Positions 61,301 through 63,378 of a stretch of DNA of 64,000 nt are shown one piece after another. The notes under the pieces were generated by a model. That model was given only the letters and a program-made list of their open reading frames with translations. It ran no database searches and had not been told where the DNA came from. The translations under genes were made by a program, and so were the position numbers. Source of the DNA: JANOAR01 sp031411235 (GTDB lineage: Bacteria > Verrucomicrobiota > Verrucomicrobiia > Verrucomicrobiales > Verrucomicrobiaceae). The DNA lies in NCBI GenBank assembly GCA_031411235.1, contig JANOAR010000119.1:15880-79879 (forward strand), written 5' to 3'. The stretch's first letter is position 1; every line of letters starts with the position of its first letter.

Positions 61301-63378
61301 GCGGCGAAAGTCTGAGTGTTCGCGCCACCCGCGTTACCGATGAGGATGAGATTGCCACCAGTCAGCGTGATGGGACGAGTGGTACCAAGGCGGTTAGCGG
61401 TGTTGGTGCCGCTATTATCCAAGGTGAGGGTTGCCCCTGGATTGACTAGAATCGCGATCGCTGCGCCACCCGGGATCGTGCCTGCACCATTCAAGCTCAT
61501 GGTGCCCTGGAGCACGGTAATGTCGTTGGTCGGGATGACGGTGTTGGCCGTGGTGACGTTGAGCGTGCCGGTGCCGTATTTGCGCAGACCGAAATACTGA
61601 TTCGCCGTGGCCGTGGCGGCAGTGAGATTGCTGTTAAGGTTGATGACGCCATTGCCCTGGACGTTGAATGCCAGCGCACGCCCCGTCGTGGTGGTATTAT
61701 TGATTGTGCCATCGATGTTCAACGTGGTGCCAGTGTCTGCACCGATGGCCGCATCGAAATCTGCGCGGAGCACGCCCGTCGTGGTGTTGGTGCCCGCAAC
61801 ATTTTGCAGTTGACCACCGAAGTTGATACCGCCAAGCAGCACGTTGTTCGACCCTTGCAGGTTGATTGGATTGGCTACTGAAATGCCACCGCTCAACTGC
61901 ACCGCCGAGCCCGTCACTGCCGTGGGCGCGACATTGATCGTCGCTGCATCCAGCGCCGTAGCATTGCTAAGCCGCAGCGCACCCGCATTCACCGTCACCA
62001 CGCCCGTGAACCCAGAATTGCTCGCCGTAAATTCAAGCACGCCGTTGTCACCTTTCACAAAGCCATTGGCCGTACCTGCGAAGGCAGTGCCCAAAGTAAG
62101 CACCTTCCCACCGACGACTTCGAGGACGTTGTTGGCAGCAGTAGCATTGTTCAGCGTGATCAGACGATTGGTGGTAAAGGTCTCCGTAGCGCGAAAAGTT
62201 GCCGTCGTGCCATTGAGCATAATTGTGTTCAATGCTAGGCCAAGAGCCCCATCGCTACTGGCAGCAAGCACACCGCCAGTTACCGTGAGTTCACTACCGA
62301 CGCCAGTCGCACCAAAGTCATTGGTCAGATCTAGCAGCAGCAACGAGCCAGCACCTGACTTGGTGAAACCATTTGTATCCGTCACCTTGCCAGCGAACAC
62401 GAGTCCTTGAACGACATTAGAAGCCGCGCCGCCACTGACATTGAAAGTCGTGGTGGGGGCGAGAGTTGTCATACCACTGAAGCGCAGGCCATAACCATTG
62501 TTGTTCGTGACGGTGAGCGTCGAACCGCCGCTGGATATACTCAGCCCCCCCAACTGAATGGTCTTGTTTAGTGCGGTAGATCCGGGGAAACCAGCCGTGT
62601 TGGTTCGATCCACGATGATCGTAGCGCTACCGTTCAAATTGACGTTGTCGTCATAGAGAATAGTCTGAGGAGTCCCAAAGCCATTGCCATTGTCGAGCAG
62701 GGATAGCGTGCCTCCCAACAGGCTGATATTGTTGATAGCGGCGGAATTCAAGGAACCGGGGCTCATAGCCACGAGTGTTCCGCTGGAGATGGCTACATCG
62801 CCCGTGAAACTATTGTTCCCAGAAAGCACCGTCACACCATTCGAGGAAGCCGCCACCCCGCTGATGTTAATACTGCGCATACCACCTGTTTCAGTGATGG
62901 GGCCACTCAAGACGAGTTGGCCCGTCAGGTTGGGATTCAAATTCGAGATCGTCAGGTTGTCATTCAGCACGATGCCCGCAGAGATCGTGTCCGTAGCCGT
63001 CGCTACTGCCGCCTTGTTGATCTGGGCTCCCGCGCCGCTGTTGTCGAGAGTCAGTGTGTTGCTAGTGAGGGATTGCAGCGTGTAGCCAAAAAACGCAGTC
63101 GTCGGATCGCCAATATTCAGCACGCCCGTGGTTGCATTGAGATCTAAATTGATCGTCTGCGCCGCCGTTAGGTTCGCCGTCAGGTTTATAACGTCGGCTG
63201 GAGCATTCGCAGGCACACCGCCCGTCCAGTTGCCCCCCGTATTCCAGGTAAATGGCCCCGCACCCGTAGGCGTCCAAGTGAATGTGGCCCCCCGTGCTAG
63301 CGGGCCTGGGAGCCAAGTGGCCATGAGGAATATCATGAACCATCCAATGATCTGGCGGTGTTGGCGAATTATCTTCAT
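28342..63378 (-). CDS. Giant autotransporter-repeat beta-solenoid protein with PEP-CTERM signal
   Basis: One uninterrupted frame of 35,037 bases encodes about 11,678 residues (roughly 1.1 MDa). A signal peptide lies at about residues 1-30 (MKIIRQHRQIIGWFMIFLMA); ATG 63378 is used because an earlier ATG at 63456 only adds Pro/His/Ser-rich residues. The first mature residues (TWTPTGAGPFTWNTGGNWTGG) are typical of this protein class. By eye I count over 40 passenger-associated repeats of the N-T-Y-T-G-x-T-x-V type, within Gly/Thr/Asn/Ala-rich beta-strand sequence that should fold as a very long beta-solenoid. The N-terminal part carries four long super-units and the middle five of a second type. 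A plainer region follows before the PEP-CTERM end. There is no C-terminal autotransporter barrel. It is likely an exported surface or matrix protein, possibly an adhesin; that role is inference. No Shine-Dalgarno sequence is seen. Confidence 0.9.
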   Translation of the reverse strand: MKIIRQHRQIIGWFMIFLMATWLPGPLARGATFTWTPTGAGPFTWNTGGNWTGGVPANAPADVINLTANLTAAQTINLDLNATTGVLNIGDPTTAFFGYTLQSLTSNTLTLDNSGAGAQINKAAVATATDTISAGIVLNDNLTISNLNPNLTGQLVLSGPITETGGMRSINISGVAASSNGVTVLSGNNSFTGDVAISSGTLVAMSPGSLNSAAINNISLLGGTLSLLDNGNGFGTPQTILYDDNVNLNGSATIIVDRTNTAGFPGSTALNKTIQLGGLSISSGGSTLTVTNNNGYGLRFSGMTTLAPTTTFNVSGGAASNVVQGLVFAGKVTDTNGFTKSGAGSLLLLDLTNDFGATGVGSELTVTGGVLAASSDGALGLALNTIMLNGTTATFRATETFTTNRLITLNNATAANNVLEVVGGKVLTLGTAFAGTANGFVKGDNGVLEFTASNSGFTGVVTVNAGALRLSNATALDAATINVAPTAVTGSAVQLSGGISVANPINLQGSNNVLLGGINFGGQLQNVAGTNTTTGVLRADFDAAIGADTGTTLNIDGTINNTTTTGRALAFNVQGNGVINLNSNLTAATATANQYFGLRKYGTGTLNVTTANTVIPTNDITVLQGTMSLNGAGTIPGGAAIAILVNPGATLTLDNSGTNTANRLGTTRPITLTGGNLILIGNAGGANTQTFAAPTFARGQSTITVTAAAGGENLVLGAPNNPAALINAGPSGATALFRGTGLGAAAGANVATIASTTTGFVVAGQTGATGTTNKSIIPWALVDTTTSGLGVSFATGDTAAAAANITAILRPLNTSNEMVTGALTVDTNVRMFTSIAAIDTRRLNSLTLESAGGITLKPLDVLTIQSGGVLTKAGNVGISGGVLGLPAGGVPLFIHTVGAVSDNTTITSAIQGGNGQANGNIGFIKAGDGILTLQPGASAITGVGANTFTGQTVINQGTLKLAGGNNTLFFNNFLNIGVGGTLDLNGTAQTSRLFADGLVFNAAGTIKGSAGSTFVQNLDADRAFAGNFTGAVAFQRSGGSIMTLYSNSDATGDTFFAGGTTLLRDSARFSGTTNLGINYGTLTLDNNVGTIDEANRINDAAAISLRGGTLNYVGRAQFTSTESLGDVTLAQGGNSIVAQHGNAGLSSSVLTLNNLFRTANSGATVNFNTFIAASVGTLGVIGNNPNIRITTAPTLTNGIIGNWAIANHGDFASYAPDLGVGAMGQAGFPAYSAVIASGNNLPNNISNTGANVAISANTTIGALRLSGAATRDITFTVGTIQLNLVQGGIVRSNDNNAVNFGTTALRGVLTAGGSASSGNTELVIYNNQNTITVNSTIVDTATAIGSGTATVSLVKSGAATLSLSAPNTYTGGTIVSQGTLRMIGGPGVVTVPQATDPALGLIINGGTVTEDVNGGQIASGNIVTINGPGVLNLAGSNTIAGLVFNNNGGGNTNPTLNTTGGGSVVGGGAALGGTLALNGNVTVTSSNPGSIATIAGRVDLGASSRTFDIAQTIWNGQNVSTLQPALNLTAALVGTAGLTKTGDGVLGLQSQSGYTGTTTVSAGGLAITANPTGAFAGARNSQVSLAAGTYINLNGASALFGSVTGTGIVTNSAQVAGAFFVGYDNSNSAFAGSFARFSAAAPGTLNVTKLGTGTMTLSGASTSTGILIAAQGNLLYSGTANSLFSSNIVLDGGILTLDNSGTNTNSRLGGQVDTATDSVGLTLGGGTLSIFGNSAVNTTESLGILYAGTSGVATSASTTLTVTSADNYVVGMGISGSGIAANTTITAINNVTNTLTLSAAATVPAASALAVQGGTVTMATGASTINLATTTTRNTTLNAGILGGVVAGSTLLLRGPNLGSAAGPGVANFTVTGATPTGFVGGAGAAGTTTISIRPDILVDTSLTGAGTSFAAYFGAGGVAGATGGNGFRALTAAEFAPFLNSGATTNVALGYSYGAAFITATTINSLTLNQFGGTTAAGPLPQNTALTLTSGGIIAQAGNTGLNGGLIALAAVPGFIHANGNLNVTAAFTGTAGLTKAGAGNVSFNRPQLYTGITTVNNGILSLGGGNNTLFVNAIGGTNNLQVNGGTVDLNGNNQAIGTLGSASNLAGTGGSITNTSGTTATFTLTGGTTTPVNGAGFGGIISGNLNLAKTGNNTATFTSANTFTGTTSIRGGVITLIDSGTFANTSAVSLLPGSTLNLENRGLENSNSRLGVIPVSLQAAFLNYFGGNGVDSVQNLGSLTLNPGLSGIQATIGSGGSALLNFTTLTRNTDSVVNFTGSNLGISVLAGNAEIKFTANPTLTNRLVGGWAVVNGTEFASYVAGTGIGALNQTGFLGYEGTTMPVATQPTQNIRIGVAVAVPAVAGYSLNSLNIVGNFNTTFTTATDSLNLVSGGLLKSGNNANSIGAAADSGRISAGVGAGVKELFITNNQNVLTVNSRIVDNIGGGNTRLVLSTANGGTYILTAPNTHTGGSVINGTTATLTGTNAQVVLPGTGGIVLNQGTLSYAVGQSGKITSGANITLNGASTLNLWGNTNFTDITFNNASGTGNPNVRVSSVTGGDSTTVANSTTLTLAGTNSAAGLVVGMPITGTNIPAGTTIVAIAGSVVTMSQPATAAATNTAVTFGSTLTLAGNIAAITDTPNTVPVFTLSTSGKIDIGSTNHNITASGESPLALTLPTLQGTGGITKLGNGGLRLDGPANWFTGATTLSAGTLFLGVANAIPYASTYTMAASSRLDLNNVDQVLSQLGGAGDITNNSGTARTLTFGLNNAATTFDGRFLAYNDATLATVNATKIGSGSFGLTSGSSTSIGTLTINGGAVTYSGNAQSAFTQNIINQTGSLILDNSSTNVNNRLGGILKSVTVAGGELKLTGNAAATTIESLSQLNLGSGQGLVTVVPNAGASSILSFATVQAGASNSGMSMILRGTNLGATPANGVANILSAAPNMAGGSGLPGFASANIRPDILADSSATGMGEGFATYVVGTGFRALNASEYTSTLTTSPAAANLRLTSGETFYTNTVNSLTLSAGGGLTAGNIGSIFNFNGSSGIVINATSSITGGQLTATQPYFHTLNSSVLTLASTITNTAGGIVKAGNGTLDITVPQYYTGTTTVNDGLLKLNSGADNTIVVIPTATVPTVQTLQVNAGTIDLLGRNQAVGVLTNNNPLPSTGGIVTNTSGTAAILTTTGNSTFGGVIAGNLALTRTGNTTTILTSANTYTGATTVRGGTLQLRDSASLASTAGLNLEFGVLNLDNSALANLGGRVLAGNAINTRGGTITLTGVQGQTVSESLGVITVLSGASTLTATPGNTGRAVLTIADLVRSAGNGSRVNFTGTNLGFADVGSSQIFLSNLNGATPTLTNSLLGGWAVANGTEFASWTAGQGVGPLNNAGYAGYAAAAFPGATQPTQNIRLIATAGVPAVAGYTLNSLNIVGDVNLTFTAATDGLNLTSGGLLKSNNTANTIGAAADSGRLTTGGTAAGVSELFIMNNQNTLTVNSRIVDNGVGTTRLVIAGAGTVALTAPNTYGAGTIVNSALNLSGGSSVVVIPATGGLTLNNATVTMLVNPGQIANATNLTLNGGSVLNYIGNNTSTGTLTFNNQGGTGNSAINATGNAVASTTVAGSNIVTVAIAGLATGMKVTGVGIPEGATITAIGTGNVTISVPAIASAANTLNYGSLTTGVGTSITAVNDSFATTPTMTGGYDLAGGAATINTTGLSPTSLVISGVLSNGSVIKTGTGGLIMSGTGTYTGITDLQAGSLILGANTTLQQGRFINGPFGTGTLTISGDTTKLIGVGSNFYNAVNITNTSNTLTFGGTTSVNNVGLHGALTFAGGGTKFIAVDSPSMVAILGSPLSGTFAFTKTGPGLLTMNNPASTTTGTTTIADGTLGIQATNGISRFSRVDVGSSGTFNLLSASAVIGSLTGTGLVTNTGGSLTLRTGFDNTSHTFSGQFGSNTQVGTNFNLDKIGTGVMTINSASGAGTFSTGTMTVSQGGVTLSGAGVTDFGTYTVLSGGTLTLDNSGTNVANRLGGPNRAINLNGGNLTIIGNVAAPTTEFIHSTGVPNVGVLNFGNGGSIITLMANPAQPLTFSIGRLADQPGAESGLIRGSNLGAAPGNGVATMLNIGNFQLIGGGTGDGTQTISIRPDILGDTSASGLGTGFLTYSTGRGFRPLTSSEMSPGLFRAFATNANVALSANQTFGSTTINSLTVNAGGGLTAISNVAQLSTGSTFGILTLNASGGFTKGLINSGGAQLYFHQLDTVNPLNFASYIQTTNQIVKAGAGALNILTPQYFSNSNFVVNAGAVNLNSGVDNTIPVIAGAATPTLTSFVINGGSVDLLGKNQAVNVINNNNAIPGAGGTITNSSGTAVTLTSVGGGTFGGAINGNISFTRSGNNTTTLTSANGYTGATIVRGGTLALQDQATLATTGVTLNFGGLTLSDQGLNTIASRLGTGISVTMNGGTITYNGVQTNQNIATTGGAVVAASGLNTLTVNAMTGTVTPSTLTIGNLTRTAGAAVNFTGANLGQVGIATTQTFLTLIGGGSPTTLVSTNNGIIGGWATVGGTDFATYVTPGAAQGGVGGLGTNGFGNYAGVGTTAGVTLLSAALATDNITLAASVSTGATARVNSLRVTAASTTTLSTGLTISSGGLLLNGAASIITGSTLTAGATINNPAELFVYSNAAATIASVIANNGTGALTLISNGGGGLTLTGNNTYTGGTFVNQGTLTLSTAGANGGSTVSIPNGTLTINNAAVTQTVAGTIHASAPIVINGAGVLTLVTGTNAFNGGITFNNSGGTVAPTITGGAITLGSNISSTNDSLSFTPTIVSTIDLNGAARTLTVGGISPNGLIISSIISSATGSIIKAGTSGLVLSGVNTFGAIGSTSVSLNAGSLILGVDSVPSLVGSILANPITSGPIGLGTLAITDGAKLVAAGANRILANPISANTTLVFATSPNQLNLNGVITFTSATPTVTIESPNNTLTIASNLVGATSITKAGLGRLDLNGINPITGSVTITDGLLTTGHQFALGGSALTTGPLVTVNGGGYNVNANNIFTKNAVTFAANGILSSTQGSTAVGAVTLNAGATALGVQGGQQNNIFGALTLNGTTGTSIYTTNDLRAQGTFGGTTPSVTKTGTAILTLAGASSYTGSIIIDQGALEARIGGTQLTSAGAITVNPGAILRVIDPANIGTTVTTVNTSTDALGIFGLAYNGALPGSVSFATTNPNYDGTLAIDIVGYSGSISQAGPKMILGSSIGGNFIGSLTAGTGSTYRLGTGGGILQINSQTLTGGSSVNIGATSATPGANLLGNAGTVVLNTPNSYSGGTVINGNAIVQLGNAGALGSGTITFNSGTLQPNHTGLGNNTTTATLTQPFNIANNINFGGAVINADGSANGAFNADAIFAAGPFALNDMTLSGTVDLSGGTNRIISVTGASRIVTISGVVSGNSAFSKIGDGILKLGNTGNTYTGATNLYQGTLLVPADNVLPAASVINFVGGTYGVYDTSYTTNRNFAISSVTPIIGIAGVGANGTFDIGANQTLTQSATSIISGVGTLTKAGLGTLVLGGTNTFGPTVADNLTQLIITAGVVSVSADANMGNPDDIIFGGTVVRPGGIRLNGGQLLVTDGFSTNRTIDMNAAGSINVAAGKTLIVQGVVSANGLLTVNGPGTLILNGAATNGNNAANTGDNTAISYGATLMTQATGGTPFGDTNLTINGGTLRVNTNGPAATLTAIPTVNYAGGAYVAHNQIAGADTQLTFTTLARVGAGTLALVPSAGGGLGNTVNSDLRVLSTTALGQSTANLQGLATLNNFGGFTSNNSGTIAGSILALASPTDASASFVSYDPILGFIVATAASPLTNTFTGATSATIASITAPTSISGTADVFGLRTTANISGGTLRLRSMNVNDMGAILFNGTSTLSSNVIVNGFTPSVNLTGASTASSTTVTVPTTAGLVVGMPISGPGIPLGATIATIASTTTITISAAATATASNLTLAVNSSVAAATSEGLIYVSGTAGGPAIISGSVTARTLTKSGAGELILSGSNGIYGAVTVNEGTLTATGSASLTRLTTSLVLNDTAKLNVNGGNVTFTNLSGTAGIVGNASTSSNGTLTLSGLASSTFVGNITDAINGGNRTTALIKNGINTITLGNITANNTFAGQNSYTGGTMLNLGQLSVQDPLALGGANGTTPGTVTVNGGTLALNSNGGGPNGIIVYGQSAGTPNGLNIAVTGPGTINVDRVAANTGNQIQIGNLSIANSSLTLTGGNNYSLRVAGTTSLNGAYANVNTTSGHTQFLELAGVVSGAAGLNKFGGATTAYGTLRISGTANTFTGGTNIHVGAVQVTSTTSTGGGNPLGLGTGGVNVVNVNPAAALRIAGNGSLGGITTLNLNTNISNLPALVLDTDYNPGTGLNSITKINGGFDAALQLAVPQWNTPLNMAQYANGKLFLGAHINATEVQYMAATLGVGADNTYRLGGSNGGTFSFVGPNNVLGSASGAGIARVIIGSALNNLNNGGLGNSNTNVVFRNSNNYSGGTSISKGMTVFMDVGAFGQTPLGSGSVEVYGTLASGGPAGYNGAASFYNTVTNANNNSIILRPGGTITISDQLGTVPDGQGRWADTTGQDLNGGTFRLSGATNVPSYELVGTLTINKGSFITAARAAGSGSATLETAALTRGTAGTLGINTSGAGTLGIPNFNASVGQTAASTTVTVASTSGMYVGQAISGAGIPANATIASISNGITLVISAAATVSSGLISAGIPATSFDRLVVTGGVTLAGATTIGTGVTAGIATAGLAPVWIVDQTSHSYVSYNPVSGTNSGFQTLVPTTATIPLGAGQVSYSDTITGGSIGALGTGRVVDINTAAATLAANATLYALRTNQNIQPTSGFNTITFSGGHANMGGLLFNNTTGTVTVSAVQANSATTGAVTFPMTLAFGGNEALIYGAAGGTAQINAQITGTAGLTKFGVGQLNLSGSNGGLTGTITLNQGTLALLNPVSNSGAAIASVTNSQNIVLNGGTLVIDSLISNNAGRDSNIASGVRLTGNLGSNITVNADATITNNNQSYMQRIGNLTVADLGTTSSVYLNFSQNGITVGGTTSLGANTTFIGSAFGASNQTIFEGVVSGVATGKLIKYGNGGLFFNNVANTFGTDGQISLEAWASTQNTASSLIGTTLRGAGTPFGVGDISLLPGTQIRLADPLNIANQKVTAASDNWALAGVSIGYNASQANILSILTTGAATDGKIRLTTTGSALGVIALDNSWQYGALDLGAMETALGGGGKLWLGSMTSGINNQIYFAPTLGASTDNVYRLGGGGTQGTMAFGHFAFENVLAGANSVQIGATAGNANNNVALINGSTNISLRNRNNFSGNITVNRDSVLNLEHNFAIGTGTLVVNQATATGGSLTGTVLGGAGGALQTFGGAVSLRNNVEIAADLRWQGNGDLVFRGNVNLAPGGVAGTHVLEIGVGGQGANFGINGVVSGAGSNLVKTGNQQLVLNGLNTYTGTTTYTASGTLPATGTASAAILVGTNVLPNVAGALGISDTPLYINGSGALNTSIVGIGVSGQFTFGRDIIVQNSTDTTSISVFGNTVFTSKVTGGVAIVSAGTNRITNFQSINAGRIELTGPITSNGAVNVRFGGTDGVRGGLVVLGATANGISSNTYSGSTFLDNGRVIIASDSLYTGPANLTNIISGPFGSSTLLFGSGNGNAGGFIGADGNSRIIPNILASIGTDANLPLTFEGRGNLTFINTNNAGTLGAWDLHSGGTLRNRTFQVNTTQGAIQFDTNLLSSGAGGANLFKAGTGILNITGTTLAYNKLTSDGSYGTGWNLSAGVLRVTTDLNLGDTTALVVGTGGHLVAGLPMDVRLSGGTLSIGGSFTTSHQFILTANSNIEVLSGSTLTEPLPIAGAFGLTKLGTGTLVLNSTANANTSLTVGNINGGGGIVSTQMTTGTPFGTSPVTLNGGGLLIQGTVGTAPVGVTGSQATTGYQVTVSAGAGIVPGMTVTGTNVPVGAVVTAVNGTIVTLSAPTTTIVAAATALTFGVTATALTIPTLNYAGAASVQLVKGTAVTNTLTATALARATNGMMTVVSSDLTADLGVNEKLLTSTAQTNTSGILAAPTIIGRSSASQDLNFLRYDVTNGFMLHNATTVGTLAASAASSLADITGGVQAVATGTIDVLALRTDSNITAADATSTLRLANAGLIINGSTAPTIAAHLSFGSTTTEGLIWVRGSQTGASTISGNITATDLTKAGAGTLLLSGTANVMAPTTTLLRTLTVQEGTLRFAAQTAVPSAGLINLAVNNAASFDLNGQNISLGGLSGTGNISNSGAASTLTINTSTGQTTTFSGLISGNVGLTKSGIGTLVIAPPINLNGSVFANTYTGATIIGAGQVITGSVANPVSTGTLSVRNTLGLGTGTISLQGGILDFSPTGTGSLGYVSGELVDGIAVVQMGAGSGYNITVPATNNFGGSNTTSAFATTLASPTAWAKVNNVTMNAPALSWTGGQNTNVLVAGTFDLTGNASSNVTLNTINSGILSGQILGGAAKTLTKIGAQTLFVTNGRTSLNNDGTVNSAGQGANQVAGWNFLAGTSEFRTTGGGLNPFGGTNTVGDNALLTVNGALLNIRHDGDGTSVMQVLTTFQNNNVVIGSTASLASGNYIGSATATIALSTLNAGSNKTIRLGDLAFGGPLGTAFLTANVANSYTYEFGALSMVKDAYLNPAGTITILNGITGSGTLYKQGAGNLFVNSDNTANYKGGTVVNGGTILFGTFEGNVTTLSDTPGSIPGLVATANLGSGNVLINPGQAIQYNSINNIVSGWTGTTDLRSNTMANYGILRMAANEPLSSFNVVLGNLGGPQNTSWFGLAGGNSLNGNGKTAGAAIIALNTVYNQTINLARIGDGTAFLGSTQNGVALNGSYNAATLGAGAANTYRLGAGGSTLYISSDMANSNVLTDAPGSASSLIVGMPFSAINVDTITGGNGRGTVILMTDNNFTGTTLVNRASTLEFRGALTTSSFDTWGNLVAGGLGGTFLNPAGTANLSAVTLRSTSELRFDYATGLLATSKLEGYGGQGRWDDDTAITLDNASIRLLGNRDIEVTETVGDVTVQNFGQLAVQRDFTNRTVNLVVGGGTGADIFRGSNTFANTLAITGNNATLQINPVTGAFLGTDERVKLFSGTGANGLVAIGGITNGMVAPWMVNGLDLQFLTYTTDNGFVNAGFDGSRSGALGTTAVLTERTFISAAANMIGGGGLALDTYALRIDADITFASGTPAATDRIQIRSGGLIANGARTVAPGISFGASAQEANIFNNNNLVIGTLATAGNTTGQITNATNIVKQGGGTLFIDAKQDSFNGNYIVNQGSIAFRSTTVQTNLGGTASLAQMNAGTNGLVVINSFGGNLQLRSDVANTTYNLGLVIGQGNPYAVLNNDRAAGGTNVLSIMTGGIRFGGSAGEQGQTLFVSNAGNNVALQVNGPIVLSAATLEGAPAYNFIRNDPTSTFYGQVTGGATLVHTGGGQMELGNGFTGFLNGINTFSGGLVNIQGTTVVRGTTTGAVSVFPAVNSLINNGGLGSGNVTLNGGTLNLLIDGADTVTREKYWVGNNATGNSLIVNGASTINVGRNVLTVATTKHLVFKDLTIGSTTLNLTVANSYALEINGATNLVSTPNFNLGGTFLLNGAISDGGSRQAIIKTGAGDLWLNSATSSFGGLYKTATNPGLGIVVNAGLLRFGDTVNENTTPMNLAAITNGSIIRINPNGSTYITNPANIAFGAGQLEMLSTGSQFSLFRMPSSNFTQGYLQAAISANSVGVLGLEATMSNNLDLALIGNGRFFLGAVGGARTYSATALGVGAGNVYRVGAGGNGTTFNSPAAANAGVFVEGATPGTRLLVGTQAGNGNSAGANIDNFDLSTYTGGTIISRSTALVIRETTTATAGPLGIGGNVDIFGQLQVYDRATLLNAAGTASGYTTTIHPGAVLLLDNDAVNVTNRLDDTAGLALNGGQLYFRARNDALITSTETVGAVTYNRGSSIRVDRRITNGAAQLTLADLTRAGSGTTLSIVPNGNFLGLNTGVDEVERIIVTAWTATPPTLSGAVNRNVTPGFAANGILPAHYIDSTNNTFLSYNTTTGFQSVQSTLTPATNQVAYSNIFAGGVFSTNTTSTSVVDITTGAVTLTQDQTLYALRTSQTINNGFGQYNTLTFADGATAADVGGLITTGTPTIAANLKFGTTGTNEAIIFTAGNTALNGDISASSITKFGGSSLIIGKDQTATARGAGNGFSGNWVVNGGTLQFNTLGGAGNGGTITLNSSSTATAAGSTLTLNINPGSPVLAQYSMGRIIAVDNAIINVDTQTADRTVGISDLEVFSTDTTGLSPARLRLIIGRDRTMLNAGTLYLTGAGASIIDVAQVNATNNQITSGGSTGITVAGLSGSRDLIKWGNGTLYVRGDNAASFTGTTTIDQGPVAVLHANALGNGAITVNRLGTLDIQVASFNKAPTYNAGSAERWSVEGARSGAVNLGAASLQVNADQFTTTATVTMNGGAIEGFLRSDDLLSANSGTLFRTLGTGVSFVLAGDSFVGQNALTDGPNGTDNGRPADQNPGFGQPDVNNNSSATDTSRGIVLEIKGNISGAGGITKQSADTVILSGTNTFAGATNIANGTLRLGSATALPTGNNLSTTGRGVLDLGGYNTSLGNLTTPTITGATFIGSGGYITNSGTTLKTLTVTPSALSSYGGTIQNNISLVKAGAQKQILANANTFNGDTTVSSGTLELSHTTGSAGSAIIDGISGTSKLTVANGATFNVVTNTIGGTLTLPGTGGTVLELAGGSRLGVEVGPNTGTNAGSGAGQNTGSSIRLNTGAKALVTGAVAVDAYFLPGIVTHGGVSDILVAPSGGLVGSNGSTGSYTVGNLYNVTNFTVTGITASDTLVQFNVASATALTSAFWKGGFSGATNVWAVSNGSTLSNWATDLGGTDTGLVPSVGTDVFVSASAQVNQDTMVLGSDMTIKSLTVNTSDAINPVNLNSTGGYTLSIANANAITIDSGASATTIATKLALQAATATLAINSATLAHISGVLSGQAITKTGTGTLQLSGANTYTGLTTVSAGTLIAANSLALGSTTNGATVTSGATLALQGNVSINLEGLTLNGAGDTSTGALRNISGSNLYNGAITLGSASTIQSDAGTLTLNAAIGGANNLTVEGAGNTTINSIIGTGAGTLTKNDSGTLTLANANTYTGTTIINGGTIIVSNPTGLGTTAAATTVNNGGTVNIAGVSVAENLTINGAGAGSVGALTGTGTAALTGTIAVATSSTIGTALLNDILTLSGTITSTNPVALEKVGAGKLILSGTNAASITGPLTVSGGLVSAAASTNLGSAAATNSITLNGGGIEATGTYNLGAARTLTLGASNGTLAVTPATTLTISGPIVGAGGFTKTNTGTLILSNANNTYLGATTVSAGTLQVSGGVETGLGGVGSGATVVAIAATLTGEGTISGDAGVTNHSIAGILKPGDNLGNNVSSTLTFVGNLNLAAGSLTELQVAGATLSENAAIIAALGAGISNYEAYRDANIANWNNRGMNPFGTHDAVTVQGALTLTLGTAFQVQDAGGFLAGLSYDSGVGRIIDLLDWTSITAGSFNVGSNYRAGGNGGGDLDLPTLSAGLAYDVSRFTTHGIIVVIPEPSRAMLLLFGLLGLMLRRRRNSVI
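28345..28428 (-). other. PEP-CTERM sorting signal of the giant protein
   Basis: The last 28 residues are V-I-P-E-P-S, a hydrophobic helix rich in Leu/Gly/Phe, and an R-R-R-R-N cluster before the stop. This is the tripartite PEP-CTERM pattern recognised by exosortase-type transpeptidases of Gram-negative bacteria. No exosortase gene is in this window. Confidence 0.85.
39290..39490 (-). repeat. V-G-M-x-G-I-P mini-module f in the giant gene
   Basis: Encodes G-I-V-P-G-M-T-V-T-G-T-N-V-P-V-G-A-V-V-T followed by an A-V-N-G-T-I-V-T-L-S strand. It is the sixth copy in protein order and the most divergent: Pro replaces Val before the G-M pair, and Val replaces Ile in the N-V-P segment. Confidence 0.6.
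43125..43315 (-). repeat. V-G-M-x-G-I-P mini-module e in the giant gene
   Basis: Encodes A-S-T-T-V-T-V, then G-M-Y-V-G-Q-A-I-S-G-A-G-I-P-A-N-A-T-I, then I-T-L-V-I-S-A-A-A-T-V. Copy five in protein order, lying just before a landmark-2 segment of super-repeat family B. Confidence 0.6.
45411..45600 (-). repeat. V-G-M-x-G-I-P mini-module d in the giant gene
   Basis: Encodes S-S-T-T-V-T-V, then G-L-V-V-G-M-P-I-S-G-P-G-I-P-L-G-A-T-I, then T-I-T-I-S-A-A-A-T-A. Copy four in protein order; it follows a landmark-2 segment of family B. Confidence 0.6.
52364..52552 (-). repeat. V-G-M-x-G-I-P mini-module c in the giant gene
   Basis: Encodes A-S-T-T-V-A-G-S-N-I-V-T-V, then G-M-K-V-T-G-V-G-I-P-E-G-A-T-I-T-A-I, then V-T-I-S-V-P-A-I-A-S. 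It sits at the end of family A unit 3, at the same place as module b in unit 2. Confidence 0.6.
55506..55700 (-). repeat. V-G-M-x-G-I-P mini-module b in the giant gene
   Basis: Encodes S-T-T-L-T-L, then G-L-V-V-G-M-P-I-T-G-T-N-I-P-A-G-T-T-I-V-A-I, then V-V-T-M-S-Q-P-A-T-A. It sits at the end of family A unit 2. Confidence 0.6.
57950..58115 (-). repeat. V-G-M-x-G-I-P mini-module a in the giant gene
   Basis: Encodes A-S-T-T-L-T-V, then Y-V-V-G-M-G-I-S-G-S-G-I-A-A-N-T-T-I-T-A-I, then L-T-L-S-A-A-A-T-V. First copy in protein order, placed between the R-L-G and R-P-D-I-L landmarks of family A unit 2; the other units lack it there. Confidence 0.6.

Larger units (their letters stand above)
48200..61425 (-). 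repeat. Super-repeat family A in the giant gene (four units of about 3.3 kb)
   Basis: Five landmarks recur in fixed order. L-D-N-S-x-T-N...R-L-G is at about 61,390, 58,255, 54,815 and 51,310. R-P-D-I-L-x-D-[TS]-S (degenerate I-P-W-A-L-V-D-T-T in the first) is at 61,040, 57,690, 54,495 and 50,960. A second R-L-G/E-S-L-G block is at 60,090, 56,750, 53,595 and 50,050. G-G-W-A-x-x-x-G-x-[ED]-F-A-[ST] (G-N-W-A in the first) is at 59,770, 56,445, 53,280 and 49,710. [NA]-S-x-I-[VA]-[DN]-N/T is at 59,360, 56,050, 52,890 and 49,330. The period is 3.1-3.5 kb, about 1,100 residues. Outer boundaries are approximate. Confidence 0.7.
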
